From an uncultured bacterium (lineage in GTDB: Bacteria > Planctomycetota > Phycisphaerae > Phycisphaerales > SM1A02): DNA of 64,000 bases. The notes beneath the pieces were generated by a model that saw nothing but the letters and a program-made list of their open reading frames with translations, ran no database searches and was not told the DNA's origin. Location of the stretch: NCBI GenBank assembly GCA_903891095.1, contig CAITDI010000061.1, positions 62,001 through 126,000 on the forward strand, read 5' to 3'. Position 1 is the first letter of the stretch, and each line of letters starts with the position of its first letter. This document shows positions 35,136-43,881 of the stretch, in pieces. Made by a program: the position numbers and the translations under genes.

Positions 35136-35401
35136 GGGGGCTGTATATCGGACGGGAACCCCGCCTGATGTGAGGGTTCCTGAGGCGGAGCAGATTCCCC
35201 GCCGGACGGCGAACGACCCCCTGCAATCCAAGTCGAGTTTGGTTAGACTCTTCGATTCTCCCCGAGGCGGTGTTCGTCTCGGGATCAAACCGCGCACCGT
35301 GGCCGCGCGGGTTCAGTCAGGGCGGTTCGCCGCCAACACAAGCGCCCTTTGATGGGCGGGCTTGCCACCCCCGCTGCATCGGTGTCGCTGGAGTCCATCA
35401 C
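35136..35401. other. Intergenic leader region upstream of rpsB
   Basis: The 266-bp divergent gap between the phosphohexomutase and rpsB has no convincing gene. It must hold both promoters; a long untranslated leader for rpsB, as used for autoregulation by S2 in other bacteria, is possible. I see GC-rich dyads (such as around 35255-35285, CCCGAGGCGG...CTCGGG) but no riboswitch that I can name. Confidence 0.35.
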
Positions 35402-36247
35402 ATGGCTTCTCTCGTTCAGGAACTCATTGAAGCAGGCATCCACTTCGGTCAGCGTCGCAGCAACTGGAACCCGAAGATGGCGCCGTACATCCACGGCGTC
35501 CGCAACCAGATCCACATCCTCGATGTGCGCGAGTCGATCAAGGGCCTGCTCCTCGCCAAGCGCTACCTCGAGAAGTGCGTCTCCGACAACAAGGAAGTCT
35601 GCTTCGTCGGCACCAAGCGCCAGGCGCGCGGCCCGATCGAGCAGTACGCCGCCGAAGTCCAGATGCCGTATGTCACCGAGCGTTGGCTCGGCGGCACGCT
35701 GACGAACTTCCGCACCATCCGCGAGCGCCTCAAGCGCCTCGAGGAGCTCGACCGTCTCGTCGAGACCGGCGAGATGAAGAACTACTCGAAGAAGATGGAA
35801 TCGCAGCTGATGCGTGAGCGCAAGAAGATCCAGCGCAACCTCGGCGGCGTCCGCAACATGACCAAGCTCCCCGGCGCGCTCGTCGTCGTCGACACCAACC
35901 GCGAGAAGAACGCTCTTCTCGAGGCGAAGTCGCTCGGCATCCCGACGGTGTGCCTCGTCGACACCGACGGCGACCCCGATCTCGTGAACATCCCGATCCC
36001 GGGCAACGACGACTCGATGCGCACCATCGACATCGTGATCCGCGAGCTCTGCGATGCGATCAAGAAGGGCAAGGAAGGCCGCGCGACCTCCGCGGGCGAC
36101 AGCCCGATGGGCGACCGTGGCGATTCGCGCGGCGATGGCCGTGGCGAAGGTCGCGGCGATTCCCGCGGCCCGCGCCGCTCGAGCCGCAGCAAGTTCCGCG
36201 CCGACGGCGACGCCGTGGCGACCGCTGATGCGCCGGAAGGCGCGTGA
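35402..36247 (+). CDS. rpsB: 30S ribosomal protein S2
   Basis: The 281-residue S2 starts MASLVQELIEAGIHFGQRRS and shows family motifs NPKMAPYIHG, FVGTKRQA, YVTERWLGGTLTNF, PGALVVVDTNREKNAL, IPTVCLVDTDGDPDLVNIPI and PGNDDS. Bacterial S2 is about 240 residues; here the last 40 are a disordered Arg/Gly/Asp-rich tail (GDRGDSRGDGRGEGRGDSRG). The in-frame start 132 bp upstream is rejected since homologous sequence begins at MASL. tsf follows after 51 bp, the common rpsB-tsf order. Confidence 0.97.
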   Translation: MASLVQELIEAGIHFGQRRSNWNPKMAPYIHGVRNQIHILDVRESIKGLLLAKRYLEKCVSDNKEVCFVGTKRQARGPIEQYAAEVQMPYVTERWLGGTLTNFRTIRERLKRLEELDRLVETGEMKNYSKKMESQLMRERKKIQRNLGGVRNMTKLPGALVVVDTNREKNALLEAKSLGIPTVCLVDTDGDPDLVNIPIPGNDDSMRTIDIVIRELCDAIKKGKEGRATSAGDSPMGDRGDSRGDGRGEGRGDSRGPRRSSRSKFRADGDAVATADAPEGA

Positions 36248-36298
36248 GCCGGGACCTTCCCTCACCCACACGCACACACTGAAAAGAGAATCACACAC

Positions 36299-37108
36299 AT
36301 GAGCACTGCAAACATCAGCCCCAAGGACGTGATGAAGCTCCGTGACCGCACCGGTCTCGGCATGGGCGAGTGCAAGAGCGCGCTCGTCGAGGCCAACGGC
36401 GACATGGACGCCGCGGAGAAGATCATCCGCGAGAAGATGAAGGGCAAGATGGACGCGCGCACCGACCGTGCCGCGGGCGAAGGCTGCATCTCCGTCGCCA
36501 TGGGCGGCGGCAAGGCCGCCATCGTCGAGGTCCGTTCGGAGACCGACTTCACCTCGCGCAACGAAGAGTTCCGCGCGATGGCTGCGAAGGTCGCCAATCT
36601 CGCGCTCGGCCACGGCGCCGGCGCGGTGACCGCTGACAAGGCGATCACCGACACCGTCGACGTCGTCCGTCTCAAGACCGGCGAGAACATCTCGTTCGCG
36701 CGCGGCACCGTCCTCCAGGGCGGCTCCTTCGCGTCGTACGTGCACCACGACGGCAAGCTCGGCGTCATCCTTCAGTACGAAGGTGGCGACATGCCCGCCG
36801 ACATCGGCACCGGCATCTGCCAGCACATCGCTGCTGCAGTGCCGACGCCGGCCGCGATCGACGCCGATGGCCTCGACAAGGCCCTCGTCGCCGCCAAGCG
36901 CGCTGAAGCCGTCGCCGAGGCGCAGGCCTCCGGCAAGCCGGCCCAGATCGCCGAGAAGATGGCGGAAGGCAAGATGCGCAAGTTCTTCGAGGAAGTCACC
37001 CTCCTCGGCCAGCCGTACGTTCGCGACGACAAGATGCAGGTCGGCCAGGTCGTGCCGAAGGGCGTCAAGCTCGTCAAGTTCGTGCGCGTGCGTCTCGGTC
37101 AGGAGTGA
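36299..37108 (+). CDS. tsf: Translation elongation factor Ts
   Basis: The 269-residue EF-Ts recycles EF-Tu-GDP. The N-terminal UBA part has LRDRTGLGMGECKSAL, then SETDFTSRNEEF (the TDFVARN-type motif in contact with EF-Tu), VHHDGKLGVILQYEG and the C-terminal LLGQPYVRDDKMQVGQV. It has the full bacterial domain order. It lies 51 bp after rpsB and is followed by a strong hairpin terminator. Confidence 0.97.
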   Translation: MSTANISPKDVMKLRDRTGLGMGECKSALVEANGDMDAAEKIIREKMKGKMDARTDRAAGEGCISVAMGGGKAAIVEVRSETDFTSRNEEFRAMAAKVANLALGHGAGAVTADKAITDTVDVVRLKTGENISFARGTVLQGGSFASYVHHDGKLGVILQYEGGDMPADIGTGICQHIAAAVPTPAAIDADGLDKALVAAKRAEAVAEAQASGKPAQIAEKMAEGKMRKFFEEVTLLGQPYVRDDKMQVGQVVPKGVKLVKFVRVRLGQE

Positions 37109-37139
37109 TCCGACCAACGCCGCAATGAGATCCCACACG

Positions 37140-37175
37140 CGGGAGGCTCCTCGAGCCTCCCGTGTTTCATTTTGC
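37140..37175 (+). terminator. Rho-independent terminator after tsf
   Basis: A 10-bp stem (CGGGAGGCTC with GAGCCTCCCG, 37140-37149 and 37153-37162) with a short CTC loop is followed by TGTTTCATTTT. It is 31 bp after the tsf stop and ends the rpsB-tsf transcript. Confidence 0.85.
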
Positions 37176-37192
37176 CAGCGTGCATCGATGCA

Positions 37193-39193
37193 TCAGTCGC
37201 GGTCGTACGTCACGCCCGCGGCGTTGCGCGGCTCGACGCCTTCGCCCGCCCAGCGCGAATCGCGGATGAGCACGTCGCGCAGCGAGAAGCCCGGCTCGTT
37301 CGCGCGCCATGACGCGGGGCCGAGGATGTCGCAATCCTCGACGACGAGATGGTTGATCGGCCCGGCGAAGTCGAACGCACTGCCCTTCGCGCCCTCGATG
37401 CGGTTGTCGAACCGCACGCTCACGATCGCGACGTCGCAGAGCGAGCTCGCCTGCGCGCTCAGGCCCGCCGCAGTCGACGGCGCATGCATGAGGCAGCCGT
37501 AGAGGATCGTGTTCTCGAACGTCTTGCCGCCGCTGCGATCGAGCTTGTAGAACTCGGCCTTGGCGTTGGTGGAGCCCGTATCGATGCGGCCGACCTCGCT
37601 GTTGATGACGAGCCTGCTGTTGGCGAACGCCGCGCCGCCGATGACGCCGAGCGAGACATTGCGCTGCAGCTCGGCGCCGACGAAGCCGTTCTGCGATTCG
37701 GTCGCGTAGGTGTTGGTCACGTACTGGTACTTCCAGCCGTTGGTCCATTCGCCGGGCGTGAGATGTCCAACGCCCGTCAGCGTGCAACCATCGAGCCAGA
37801 GCCGGTAGTCGCCCTTGAGGGACGAGACGAACACGGTGTTCGAGCCAGGCGCGCCGTTCGCGCCCGGGGCCGGCTGCACGGTGACGTTCTCGAACTTCAC
37901 GAGACGCAGGCGCGTGCCGCTGTTGGACACGCCGACGATGCGGGCCTTCTCAGGCGCAACGCCAGGCGCGGGACGGATCGTGACCCAGCGACGCTCGACG
38001 TCGGTCAGCAGCTGCGGCATGTATCCGCCGTAGAGATGGTCGCCCTCGAGCAGGTTGATGATGCCGCCATCGGCCTTGCCGCCGTTGGCGAGGGCGATCG
38101 ACTTCGCGGCCTTCATGATGGTGAGGAACGGCTGCTTCGCGCTACCGTCGGTGTTCACGTCGGAGCCGTTCGGCGAGACCCAGCGCTCGAGGCGCCGCAG
38201 CTCGCGCTGCGGGTCGGCCTCGAAGTACATGCCGCACTCGCCCTTCTCGGCGGCGGCGGCGTCGAGCGCGCCCGCGAGTACGCGCGGAAGTCCAACCGTC
38301 GGATAGGCGATCGCGCGGATCTCCTTCTGGCCAGGCAGCATCGTGGTCGGATCGACGCGCGCCCAGAACTCCACGATCTTCGACTCGGGATTCAGGCTCG
38401 GCGTCTTGATCGCGGTCCATGGGCCACCGGCCACCGAGAACTCGACGCGATCGATGCCGAACGCGTGGAAAGCCACGACGCCGACATTGAACGGCTTGTC
38501 GAAGGTCTGGTACGGAACGAAGTCCCAGCGCGCGATCGCCTTGGCCGTGAAGCCTGCGGCGCTTGGGTCGCCCACGGGCGGCGGCTGGTGCGTCGCGCCG
38601 TCAAAGCCATCGCCAGCGACCGCGAGCGTGCCCGATTCGGTCGATGGCGCGGGCAAGTCGAATGGCGTGAGTTCGGTCGCTGTTGGATCCGCGGCTGCGT
38701 CGACGGATTCCTTCGGCGCGCGTGCGGCTTCCGACGGATCGACCGCATCGAGCTCCAACGCATTGGGATCGAAGGCGGGATCTTCCTTCGGGTCCCCAGG
38801 GCCGCCGGTGCGCGTGATGGTGATGCTCGACATGCCGCCGCTGCCCGGCGTGCGAATCGTCGCAGGGCGACGCGCGGAGCTCGTGGTGGTGCGCCGATTG
38901 GGATTGGCGCGCGCGTTGGGATTGGGGCGACCGGTCTGCACACCGCTGCGGATGTTGGAGCGGCGGTTCGCGCCGGAGGACGCGGGACGCTGCAACTGCG
39001 TGTCGCCGAGGAGGACGATGGGCTTCGATTCTGCAGGCGCTGGCGCAGGAGGCGTGGTTGACGCAGGCGTGGTTGACGCAGGCGTGCCGCTCGCGGCAGT
39101 CTGCGCCAAAGCGAGTTCCACGCCATCGCCGACCGTTGCGAGGAGCGCAACGGAGGTCAGGAGAACGCGTGCAATTGGGCGCAAGGACATCAT
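37193..39193 (-). CDS. Exported DUF1565-like parallel beta-helix protein
   Basis: The ATG at 39193 (a second ATG follows directly) gives 667 residues with a signal peptide (1-30, ending ELALAQ). Residues 30-230 are disordered and rich in Pro, Thr, Ala and Arg. The second half has WVSPNGSDVNTDGSAKQPFL and TIMKAAKSI, the start pattern of DUF1565 and pectate-lyase-like right-handed beta-helices, then repeated short beta-strands (VRFDNRIEG, INHLVVEDCDIL, RDVLIRDSRW). No catalytic lyase residues were identified. It faces away from the glycosyltransferase gene at 39392, with 198 bp between. Confidence 0.75.
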   Translation of the reverse strand: MMSLRPIARVLLTSVALLATVGDGVELALAQTAASGTPASTTPASTTPPAPAPAESKPIVLLGDTQLQRPASSGANRRSNIRSGVQTGRPNPNARANPNRRTTTSSARRPATIRTPGSGGMSSITITRTGGPGDPKEDPAFDPNALELDAVDPSEAARAPKESVDAAADPTATELTPFDLPAPSTESGTLAVAGDGFDGATHQPPPVGDPSAAGFTAKAIARWDFVPYQTFDKPFNVGVVAFHAFGIDRVEFSVAGGPWTAIKTPSLNPESKIVEFWARVDPTTMLPGQKEIRAIAYPTVGLPRVLAGALDAAAAEKGECGMYFEADPQRELRRLERWVSPNGSDVNTDGSAKQPFLTIMKAAKSIALANGGKADGGIINLLEGDHLYGGYMPQLLTDVERRWVTIRPAPGVAPEKARIVGVSNSGTRLRLVKFENVTVQPAPGANGAPGSNTVFVSSLKGDYRLWLDGCTLTGVGHLTPGEWTNGWKYQYVTNTYATESQNGFVGAELQRNVSLGVIGGAAFANSRLVINSEVGRIDTGSTNAKAEFYKLDRSGGKTFENTILYGCLMHAPSTAAGLSAQASSLCDVAIVSVRFDNRIEGAKGSAFDFAGPINHLVVEDCDILGPASWRANEPGFSLRDVLIRDSRWAGEGVEPRNAAGVTYDRD

Positions 39194-39391
39194 GTCGACG
39201 GGAATCGAACAGCGGGAATCGAACAACCGCCTTGCGGGCGGCTCCACCTGCATCGGCTCGGATGTCGAGAACCGAAGCGACTGATGCAGGACTTCCGAAA
39301 CAGGGGTTCCGACTGCACCGCCAATCGGGTTCGGACGATCTAGGAGTGGGCCTCACGCCCCACCCGCTTCCCATAATCGACACACGCCGAC

Positions 39392-40384
39392 ATGCACGCC
39401 GCCACGCAATCTGCCACGCTCGACTCACGCAAGTTCACGAATGCGCGCCCCGATGCGCCGCGCGCGAGCGTGCTCATCGTCGGCTACCGCAATCGCGCGC
39501 ACCTCGAGGCGTGCATCGGCGGCGCGCTGCGTTCCGTCGGTGATCTCGCGGCGGAGATCCTCTTCATCGATTGCTCGAACGACGGCAGCGCGGAGTTCGT
39601 GCGCGAGCGCTTTCCCAGCGTGCGCGTGCTGGATTTCGTGGGCAATCTCGGCTTCGGCCGCGGCAACAACCATCTCGCCGAGCACGCGACGGGCGAGTAC
39701 ATCGTGCTGCTCAATCCCGACACGATCCCGACTGGCGACGAGATCGCGCGGCTCGTCCGCTTTGCCGACGCGCATCCGCGTGCGGGCGCGTGCGGCGGGC
39801 GATGCGTGTTTCCAAACCAGACGCCTGACCTCGGGTCGCACCAGCCGATGCTCGATGTCGGCGGAATGATCCTCGCGACGATCGGCCTGGCGCGCGCGCG
39901 TCGCGGCGCCCTGCCCGTCGGCGCAACGCAACCGCAGCCCGTCGCCGTGATTTCCGGCGCGTTCATGCTGGTGCGCGGCGATCTCTGGCGAAAGCTCGGC
40001 GGGTTCGACGAGCTCTTCTTCATGTACACCGAGGAGGTCGATCTCTGCCGGCGGATCGCCGACGCGGGGTTCGAGCTCTGGGCCGATCCGTCGATCGTGA
40101 TGATCCACGACGCGGGCAGCGGCGATCCCGACAATCCGCGCAAGCGGCTGCAGCTGCTGCGCGGCAACGCGACGTTCTTTCGCAAGCACTGCGGGCCGGT
40201 CACGGCGTGGATCGGCTGCGCGGCGATGTATGCGAATGAGCTCCTGCGCTACGGCTATGCGCGCACGGTGCTGCGCGTGACCAACCCAGCGCGCGCTACG
40301 AAGCTTGCCGACCGCTGCGCGCACGCGCTGCGGAACCGAGCGGAATGGTGGATGGGCTGGCCGCCGGGCATGCGCTTCGACTGA
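39392..40384 (+). CDS. Family 2 glycosyltransferase, rhamnosyltransferase-like
   Basis: The 330-residue cytoplasmic GT-A enzyme shows RASVLIVGYRNR (about 24-35), FIDCSNDGS, GNLGFGRGNNHLAEHATGEY, LLNPDTIP, AVISGAFMLVRGDLW and FDELFFMYTEEVDLCRR with the catalytic-base region, as in WbbL/RfbF-type rhamnosyltransferases. The acceptor is unknown. Its position facing the rfbB end of the dTDP-rhamnose operon (22 bp between stops) supports a donor of dTDP-L-rhamnose, an inference. Confidence 0.88.
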   Translation: MHAATQSATLDSRKFTNARPDAPRASVLIVGYRNRAHLEACIGGALRSVGDLAAEILFIDCSNDGSAEFVRERFPSVRVLDFVGNLGFGRGNNHLAEHATGEYIVLLNPDTIPTGDEIARLVRFADAHPRAGACGGRCVFPNQTPDLGSHQPMLDVGGMILATIGLARARRGALPVGATQPQPVAVISGAFMLVRGDLWRKLGGFDELFFMYTEEVDLCRRIADAGFELWADPSIVMIHDAGSGDPDNPRKRLQLLRGNATFFRKHCGPVTAWIGCAAMYANELLRYGYARTVLRVTNPARATKLADRCAHALRNRAEWWMGWPPGMRFD

Positions 40385-40406
40385 GCCAGAACAAAGACGC
40401 GTGCGC

Positions 40407-41513
40407 TCACCGCGTCGCGTAGTTGTGCTCGATCCACTGGCGATACGAACCGTCCATGACGGCGCGCCACCAGCGTTCGTTGGCGAGATACCAGGCGACG
40501 GTCTTCGCGAGGCCGGTCTCGAACGTCTCGTGCGGGCGGTAGCCGAGCTCGGACTGCGCCTTGCGCGGATCGATGGCGTAACGACGATCGTGGCCGGGGC
40601 GGTCCTTGACGTAGGTCACGAGCGACCAGCACGGATTGCCGTTCGCCGCGGGCGAAGTCGGGAAACGCGCCGCCAGCGACGGATCGGCCGCGAACGCCGC
40701 GTCGATCGACGCCGTGATGCGCTGCACGATCTCCAGGTTCGGACGCTCGTTCTCGCCGCCGATGTTGTAGACCTCGCCGGGACGGCCCTTGTCGAGCGCG
40801 AGCGTGATGCCGCGGCAGTGATCGTCGACGTGCAGCCAGTCGCGCACATTCATACCGTCGCCGTAGATCGGCAGAGGCTTGCCGTGCAGGCAATGGAGCA
40901 GCATGAGCGGGATCAGCTTCTCGGGGAACTGGAACGGCCCGTAGTTGTTCGAGCAGTTCGTGGTCGTGACCTCGAGATGGAACGTGTGGTGGTACGCACG
41001 CACGAGGTGATCGCTCGCAGCCTTGCTCGCGGAATACGGCGAGTTGGGCTGGTACTGGTTGTTCTCGGCGAACGGCGGATCGTTCGGCCCGAGCGAGCCG
41101 TAGACCTCGTCGGTCGACACGTGGTGAAAGCGATGCGGCACACCCGTGCCCGCAAGCCACACCGTGCGCGCGGCCTTGAGCAGCGAGTGCGTGCCGTTGA
41201 CGTTGGTGTCGATGAACGCGTCCGGCCCCGTGATCGAGCGATCGACGTGGCTCTCGGCGGCGAAGTGCACGATGGTGCGGATCGCGTGCTCGCGCAGCAG
41301 GCGCTCGACGAGCGCGGTGTCGCGGATGTCGCCGTGCACGAAGATGCAGCGCTCGGGATCAACGCCCGCGAGGTTGGTGCGGTTGCCCGCGTAGGTCAGT
41401 GCGTCGAGGACGACGATCGACTCGTTCGCGTCGGCCGCGAGGCGTTGACGAACAAAGTTGGCGCCAATGAAGCCGGCGCCGCCAGTGACCAGAATCGTGC
41501 GTGGATCGCTCAT
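40407..41513 (-). CDS. rfbB: dTDP-glucose 4,6-dehydratase
   Basis: The 368-residue SDR enzyme is the second step of dTDP-L-rhamnose synthesis. TGGAGFIGANF (10-20) is the NAD loop, FAAESHVDRSI and HHVSTDEVYGSL carry the catalytic region, and YSASKAASDH holds the Tyr-x-x-x-Lys pair. NNYGPFQFPEKLIPL is typical of RfbB. The ATG at 41513 overlaps the rfbD stop as ATGA, and the longer upstream frame is a shadow. It is the last gene of the coupled operon. Confidence 0.96.
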   Translation of the reverse strand: MSDPRTILVTGGAGFIGANFVRQRLAADANESIVVLDALTYAGNRTNLAGVDPERCIFVHGDIRDTALVERLLREHAIRTIVHFAAESHVDRSITGPDAFIDTNVNGTHSLLKAARTVWLAGTGVPHRFHHVSTDEVYGSLGPNDPPFAENNQYQPNSPYSASKAASDHLVRAYHHTFHLEVTTTNCSNNYGPFQFPEKLIPLMLLHCLHGKPLPIYGDGMNVRDWLHVDDHCRGITLALDKGRPGEVYNIGGENERPNLEIVQRITASIDAAFAADPSLAARFPTSPAANGNPCWSLVTYVKDRPGHDRRYAIDPRKAQSELGYRPHETFETGLAKTVAWYLANERWWRAVMDGSYRQWIEHNYATR

Positions 41514-42415
41514 CGTGCCCCCGTTGTCGACTGCGTGACGGCCGCGGCTTGACTCGCGGCGGAAGATTCGGCAAGGGTCGCGCGCAGCGCCTCGCGCCAG
41601 TGCGGCGCGGGGCGGCCGAGCAGCGCCCAGGTCGCGTCCTTCGAGAGCAGCCCCATCGCGGGCCGACGCGCGGGCGTCGGGTAGTCGACGGTGCGGATCG
41701 GCGTGACGCGGGTGCGGGCGGTCGCAAAGCCGAGCGCGGCGGATTCCTCGCGGATCGCGACGGCAAAGTCGTACCAGCTGGCGACGCCTGCATCGGTCCA
41801 GTGATGGATGCCGGTCGCACCCGCAGCGTGCAGCGACCAGAGCGCACGGGCGAGTCCCGCAGCCGAGGTCGGCGTGCCGATCTGGTCGGCGACGACGCGG
41901 ACTTCGTCGCGCTCCTGCATGAGCCTGAGCATCGTGCGCATGAAGTTCTTGCCGTGCGACGCGTAGACCCAGGCGGTGCGTACCACGAGCGCGTCGTGCG
42001 ACTTCAGCGCCGCGAGCTCGCCGTCGCGCTTGGTGCGGCCGTAGACCGATGTCGGACAGGTCGCGTCGCCGGGCTGGTACGCGCGCGACGATTCGCCGTC
42101 GAAGACATAGTCGGTCGACACATGCACGAACCGCGCGCCGCGCGCGTCGCACGCCGCGCGGAGATCGGAAACGGCGCGGTAATTCACGCGATCGGCGATG
42201 TCGGACTCGGTTTCGGCGAGATCCACCGCGGTGTACGCGGCGGCGTTGAAGACCGCGTCGGGACGCACCTCGGCAAAGACCGCGTCGATCCGCGCGCGGT
42301 CGCAGATGTCGAGCGCGTCGACGCCGAGCGCGATGACTTCCGCGTCGAGCGGCGCCCAGCGCACGAGCTCAGTTGCGAGCTGCCCCCCAGCGCCGGTGAC
42401 GAGGACGCGCTTCAC
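41510..42415 (-). CDS. rfbD: dTDP-4-dehydrorhamnose reductase
   Basis: A GTG at 42415 overlaps the rfbC stop (GTGA) and gives 301 residues starting VKRVLVTGAGGQLATEL; the frame further upstream belongs to no homologous sequence. VFNAAAYTAVDLAE, HVSTDYVFDG and VYGRTKRDGE (catalytic Tyr and Lys) are RfbD motifs. It reduces dTDP-4-keto-rhamnose with NADPH, the last step of the pathway. Its stop overlaps the rfbB start. Confidence 0.95.
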   Translation of the reverse strand: MKRVLVTGAGGQLATELVRWAPLDAEVIALGVDALDICDRARIDAVFAEVRPDAVFNAAAYTAVDLAETESDIADRVNYRAVSDLRAACDARGARFVHVSTDYVFDGESSRAYQPGDATCPTSVYGRTKRDGELAALKSHDALVVRTAWVYASHGKNFMRTMLRLMQERDEVRVVADQIGTPTSAAGLARALWSLHAAGATGIHHWTDAGVASWYDFAVAIREESAALGFATARTRVTPIRTVDYPTPARRPAMGLLSKDATWALLGRPAPHWREALRATLAESSAASQAAAVTQSTTGAR

Positions 42416-42972
42416 GCGAACGCCTCGGCGGCGGCGAAGGCGGCGGCCTTGGTGCGATCCTTCTCGCTCAGCTGCACGTTGGCTGCGCCGCCGATCTCGG
42501 CCAGCGGCCACTCGATCGCAAGCGCGGGGTCGTTCCACGCGATCGCGCGCTCATGCTCGGGTGCGTAGAACTCCGTGCACTTGTAGACGAAGTCCGCTTC
42601 ATCCGAAAGGACGAGGAAGCCGTGCGCGAACCCCGGCGGAATCCACATCGCGCGGCGGTTCGCGTCGCTCAGGATGCGCGCGGTGTGGCGGCCGAACGTC
42701 GGACTCCAGCGGCGCATGTCGACGGCGACATCGAAGATCGTGCCGCGCACGACGCGCACGAGCTTGCCCTGCGGACGCTCGATCTGGTAGTGAAGCCCGC
42801 GCAGGATGCCCTTGCGCGAGCGGCTCCAGTTGTCCTGCACGAACGTCGCCGGCATGCCGGCCGCGTCGAACACGCGCTCGTTCCACGTCTCGAGGAAAAA
42901 GCCGCGCTCGTCGCCGAAGACCTTCGGGACGAGTTCAAGCACATCGGGGATGTCGGTGGCGAGCACTTGCAT
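42412..42972 (-). CDS. rfbC: dTDP-4-dehydrorhamnose 3,5-epimerase
   Basis: The 186-residue cupin enzyme shows FGDERGFFLETWNER, FVQDNWSRSRKGILRGLHYQ (with the catalytic His), GKLVRVVRGTIFDVAVD and IPPGFAHGFLVLSD, all RfbC hallmarks. It carries out the epimerase step of dTDP-rhamnose synthesis. It starts 3 bp after the rfbA stop (TAA), and its own stop overlaps the GTG of rfbD. Confidence 0.96.
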   Translation of the reverse strand: MQVLATDIPDVLELVPKVFGDERGFFLETWNERVFDAAGMPATFVQDNWSRSRKGILRGLHYQIERPQGKLVRVVRGTIFDVAVDMRRWSPTFGRHTARILSDANRRAMWIPPGFAHGFLVLSDEADFVYKCTEFYAPEHERAIAWNDPALAIEWPLAEIGGAANVQLSEKDRTKAAAFAAAEAFA

Positions 42973-42975
42973 GGC

Positions 42976-43881
42976 TTAGTCTCGGTGCTTGAGGAGCTGG
43001 AGAAGATACTGACCGTACTGGCTCTTGCCGATCTCGTGGCCGAGGCGCTCGAGTTGCGCATCGTCGATCCATCCGTTGCGCCAGCAGATTTCCTCGGGGC
43101 AGCAGATGCGCAGCCCCTGCCGCGCTTCGAGCGTCTGCACGAACTGACCCGCCTGCAGCAGCGTGTCGAACGTTCCCGTGTCGAGCCACGCGCTGCCGCG
43201 GCCGAGCAGCTGGACCTCGAGGTCGCCGCGATCGAGATACGCCTGGTTGACCGAGGTGATCTCGAGCTCGCCGCGCGCGGACGGCTTGACCGCCTTCGCG
43301 ATGTCGACCACATCCTCGTCGTAGAAATAGAGGCCAGTCACGGCGTAGTTCGACTTCGGCTGCCTGGGCTTCTCCTCGATCGACTTCGCACGCTTGTTGG
43401 CGTCGAACTCGACGACGCCGTACGCCTCGGGATTGGCGACGTGGTACGCGAACACGGTCGCCCCCGACTGCATCGCGCTCGCTGCGCGGAGACGGCGCTG
43501 GAAATCGGTCGCATAGAAGATGTTGTCGCCGAGCACGAGCGCGCTCGGCCGGCCGCGGACGAACTCCTCGCCGATGTGGAACGCCTGCGCGAGACCCTCG
43601 GGCTTGGGCTGCACCGCGAAGCGGATCTCGATGCCCCACGCCTTGCCGTCGCCGAGGAGCGAGTGGAACATCGGCGCATCGTGCGGCGTGGTTATGACCA
43701 TGACCTCGCGGATGCCCGCGAGGAGCAGCGTGCTGAGCGGGTAGTAGATCATCGGCTTGTCGTACACCGGGAGGAGCTGCTTGCTCGGTCCCTTGGTGAT
43801 CGGATGCAGACGGGTTCCGCTGCCGCCCGCGAGGATGATGCCGCGGCGGTTGCTGGGGGCTTCACTCGTTCCACTGTTCAT
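42976..43881 (-). CDS. rfbA: Glucose-1-phosphate thymidylyltransferase
   Basis: The 301-residue enzyme makes dTDP-glucose. [14 protein letters not shown] (16-29) is the nucleotide loop, [18 protein letters not shown] the next conserved part, [10 protein letters not shown] the metal/sugar site and [20 protein letters not shown] the signature. Its ATG overlaps the stop of the TPR gene (ATGA), with AAGGAC upstream inside that gene. It heads the rfbA-C-D-B block of the exosortase operon. Confidence 0.96.
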   Translation of the reverse strand: MNSGTSEAPSNRRGIILAGGSGTRLHPITKGPSKQLLPVYDKPMIYYPLSTLLLAGIREVMVITTPHDAPMFHSLLGDGKAWGIEIRFAVQPKPEGLAQAFHIGEEFVRGRPSALVLGDNIFYATDFQRRLRAASAMQSGATVFAYHVANPEAYGVVEFDANKRAKSIEEKPRQPKSNYAVTGLYFYDEDVVDIAKAVKPSARGELEITSVNQAYLDRGDLEVQLLGRGSAWLDTGTFDTLLQAGQFVQTLEARQGLRICCPEEICWRNGWIDDAQLERLGHEIGKSQYGQYLLQLLKHRD

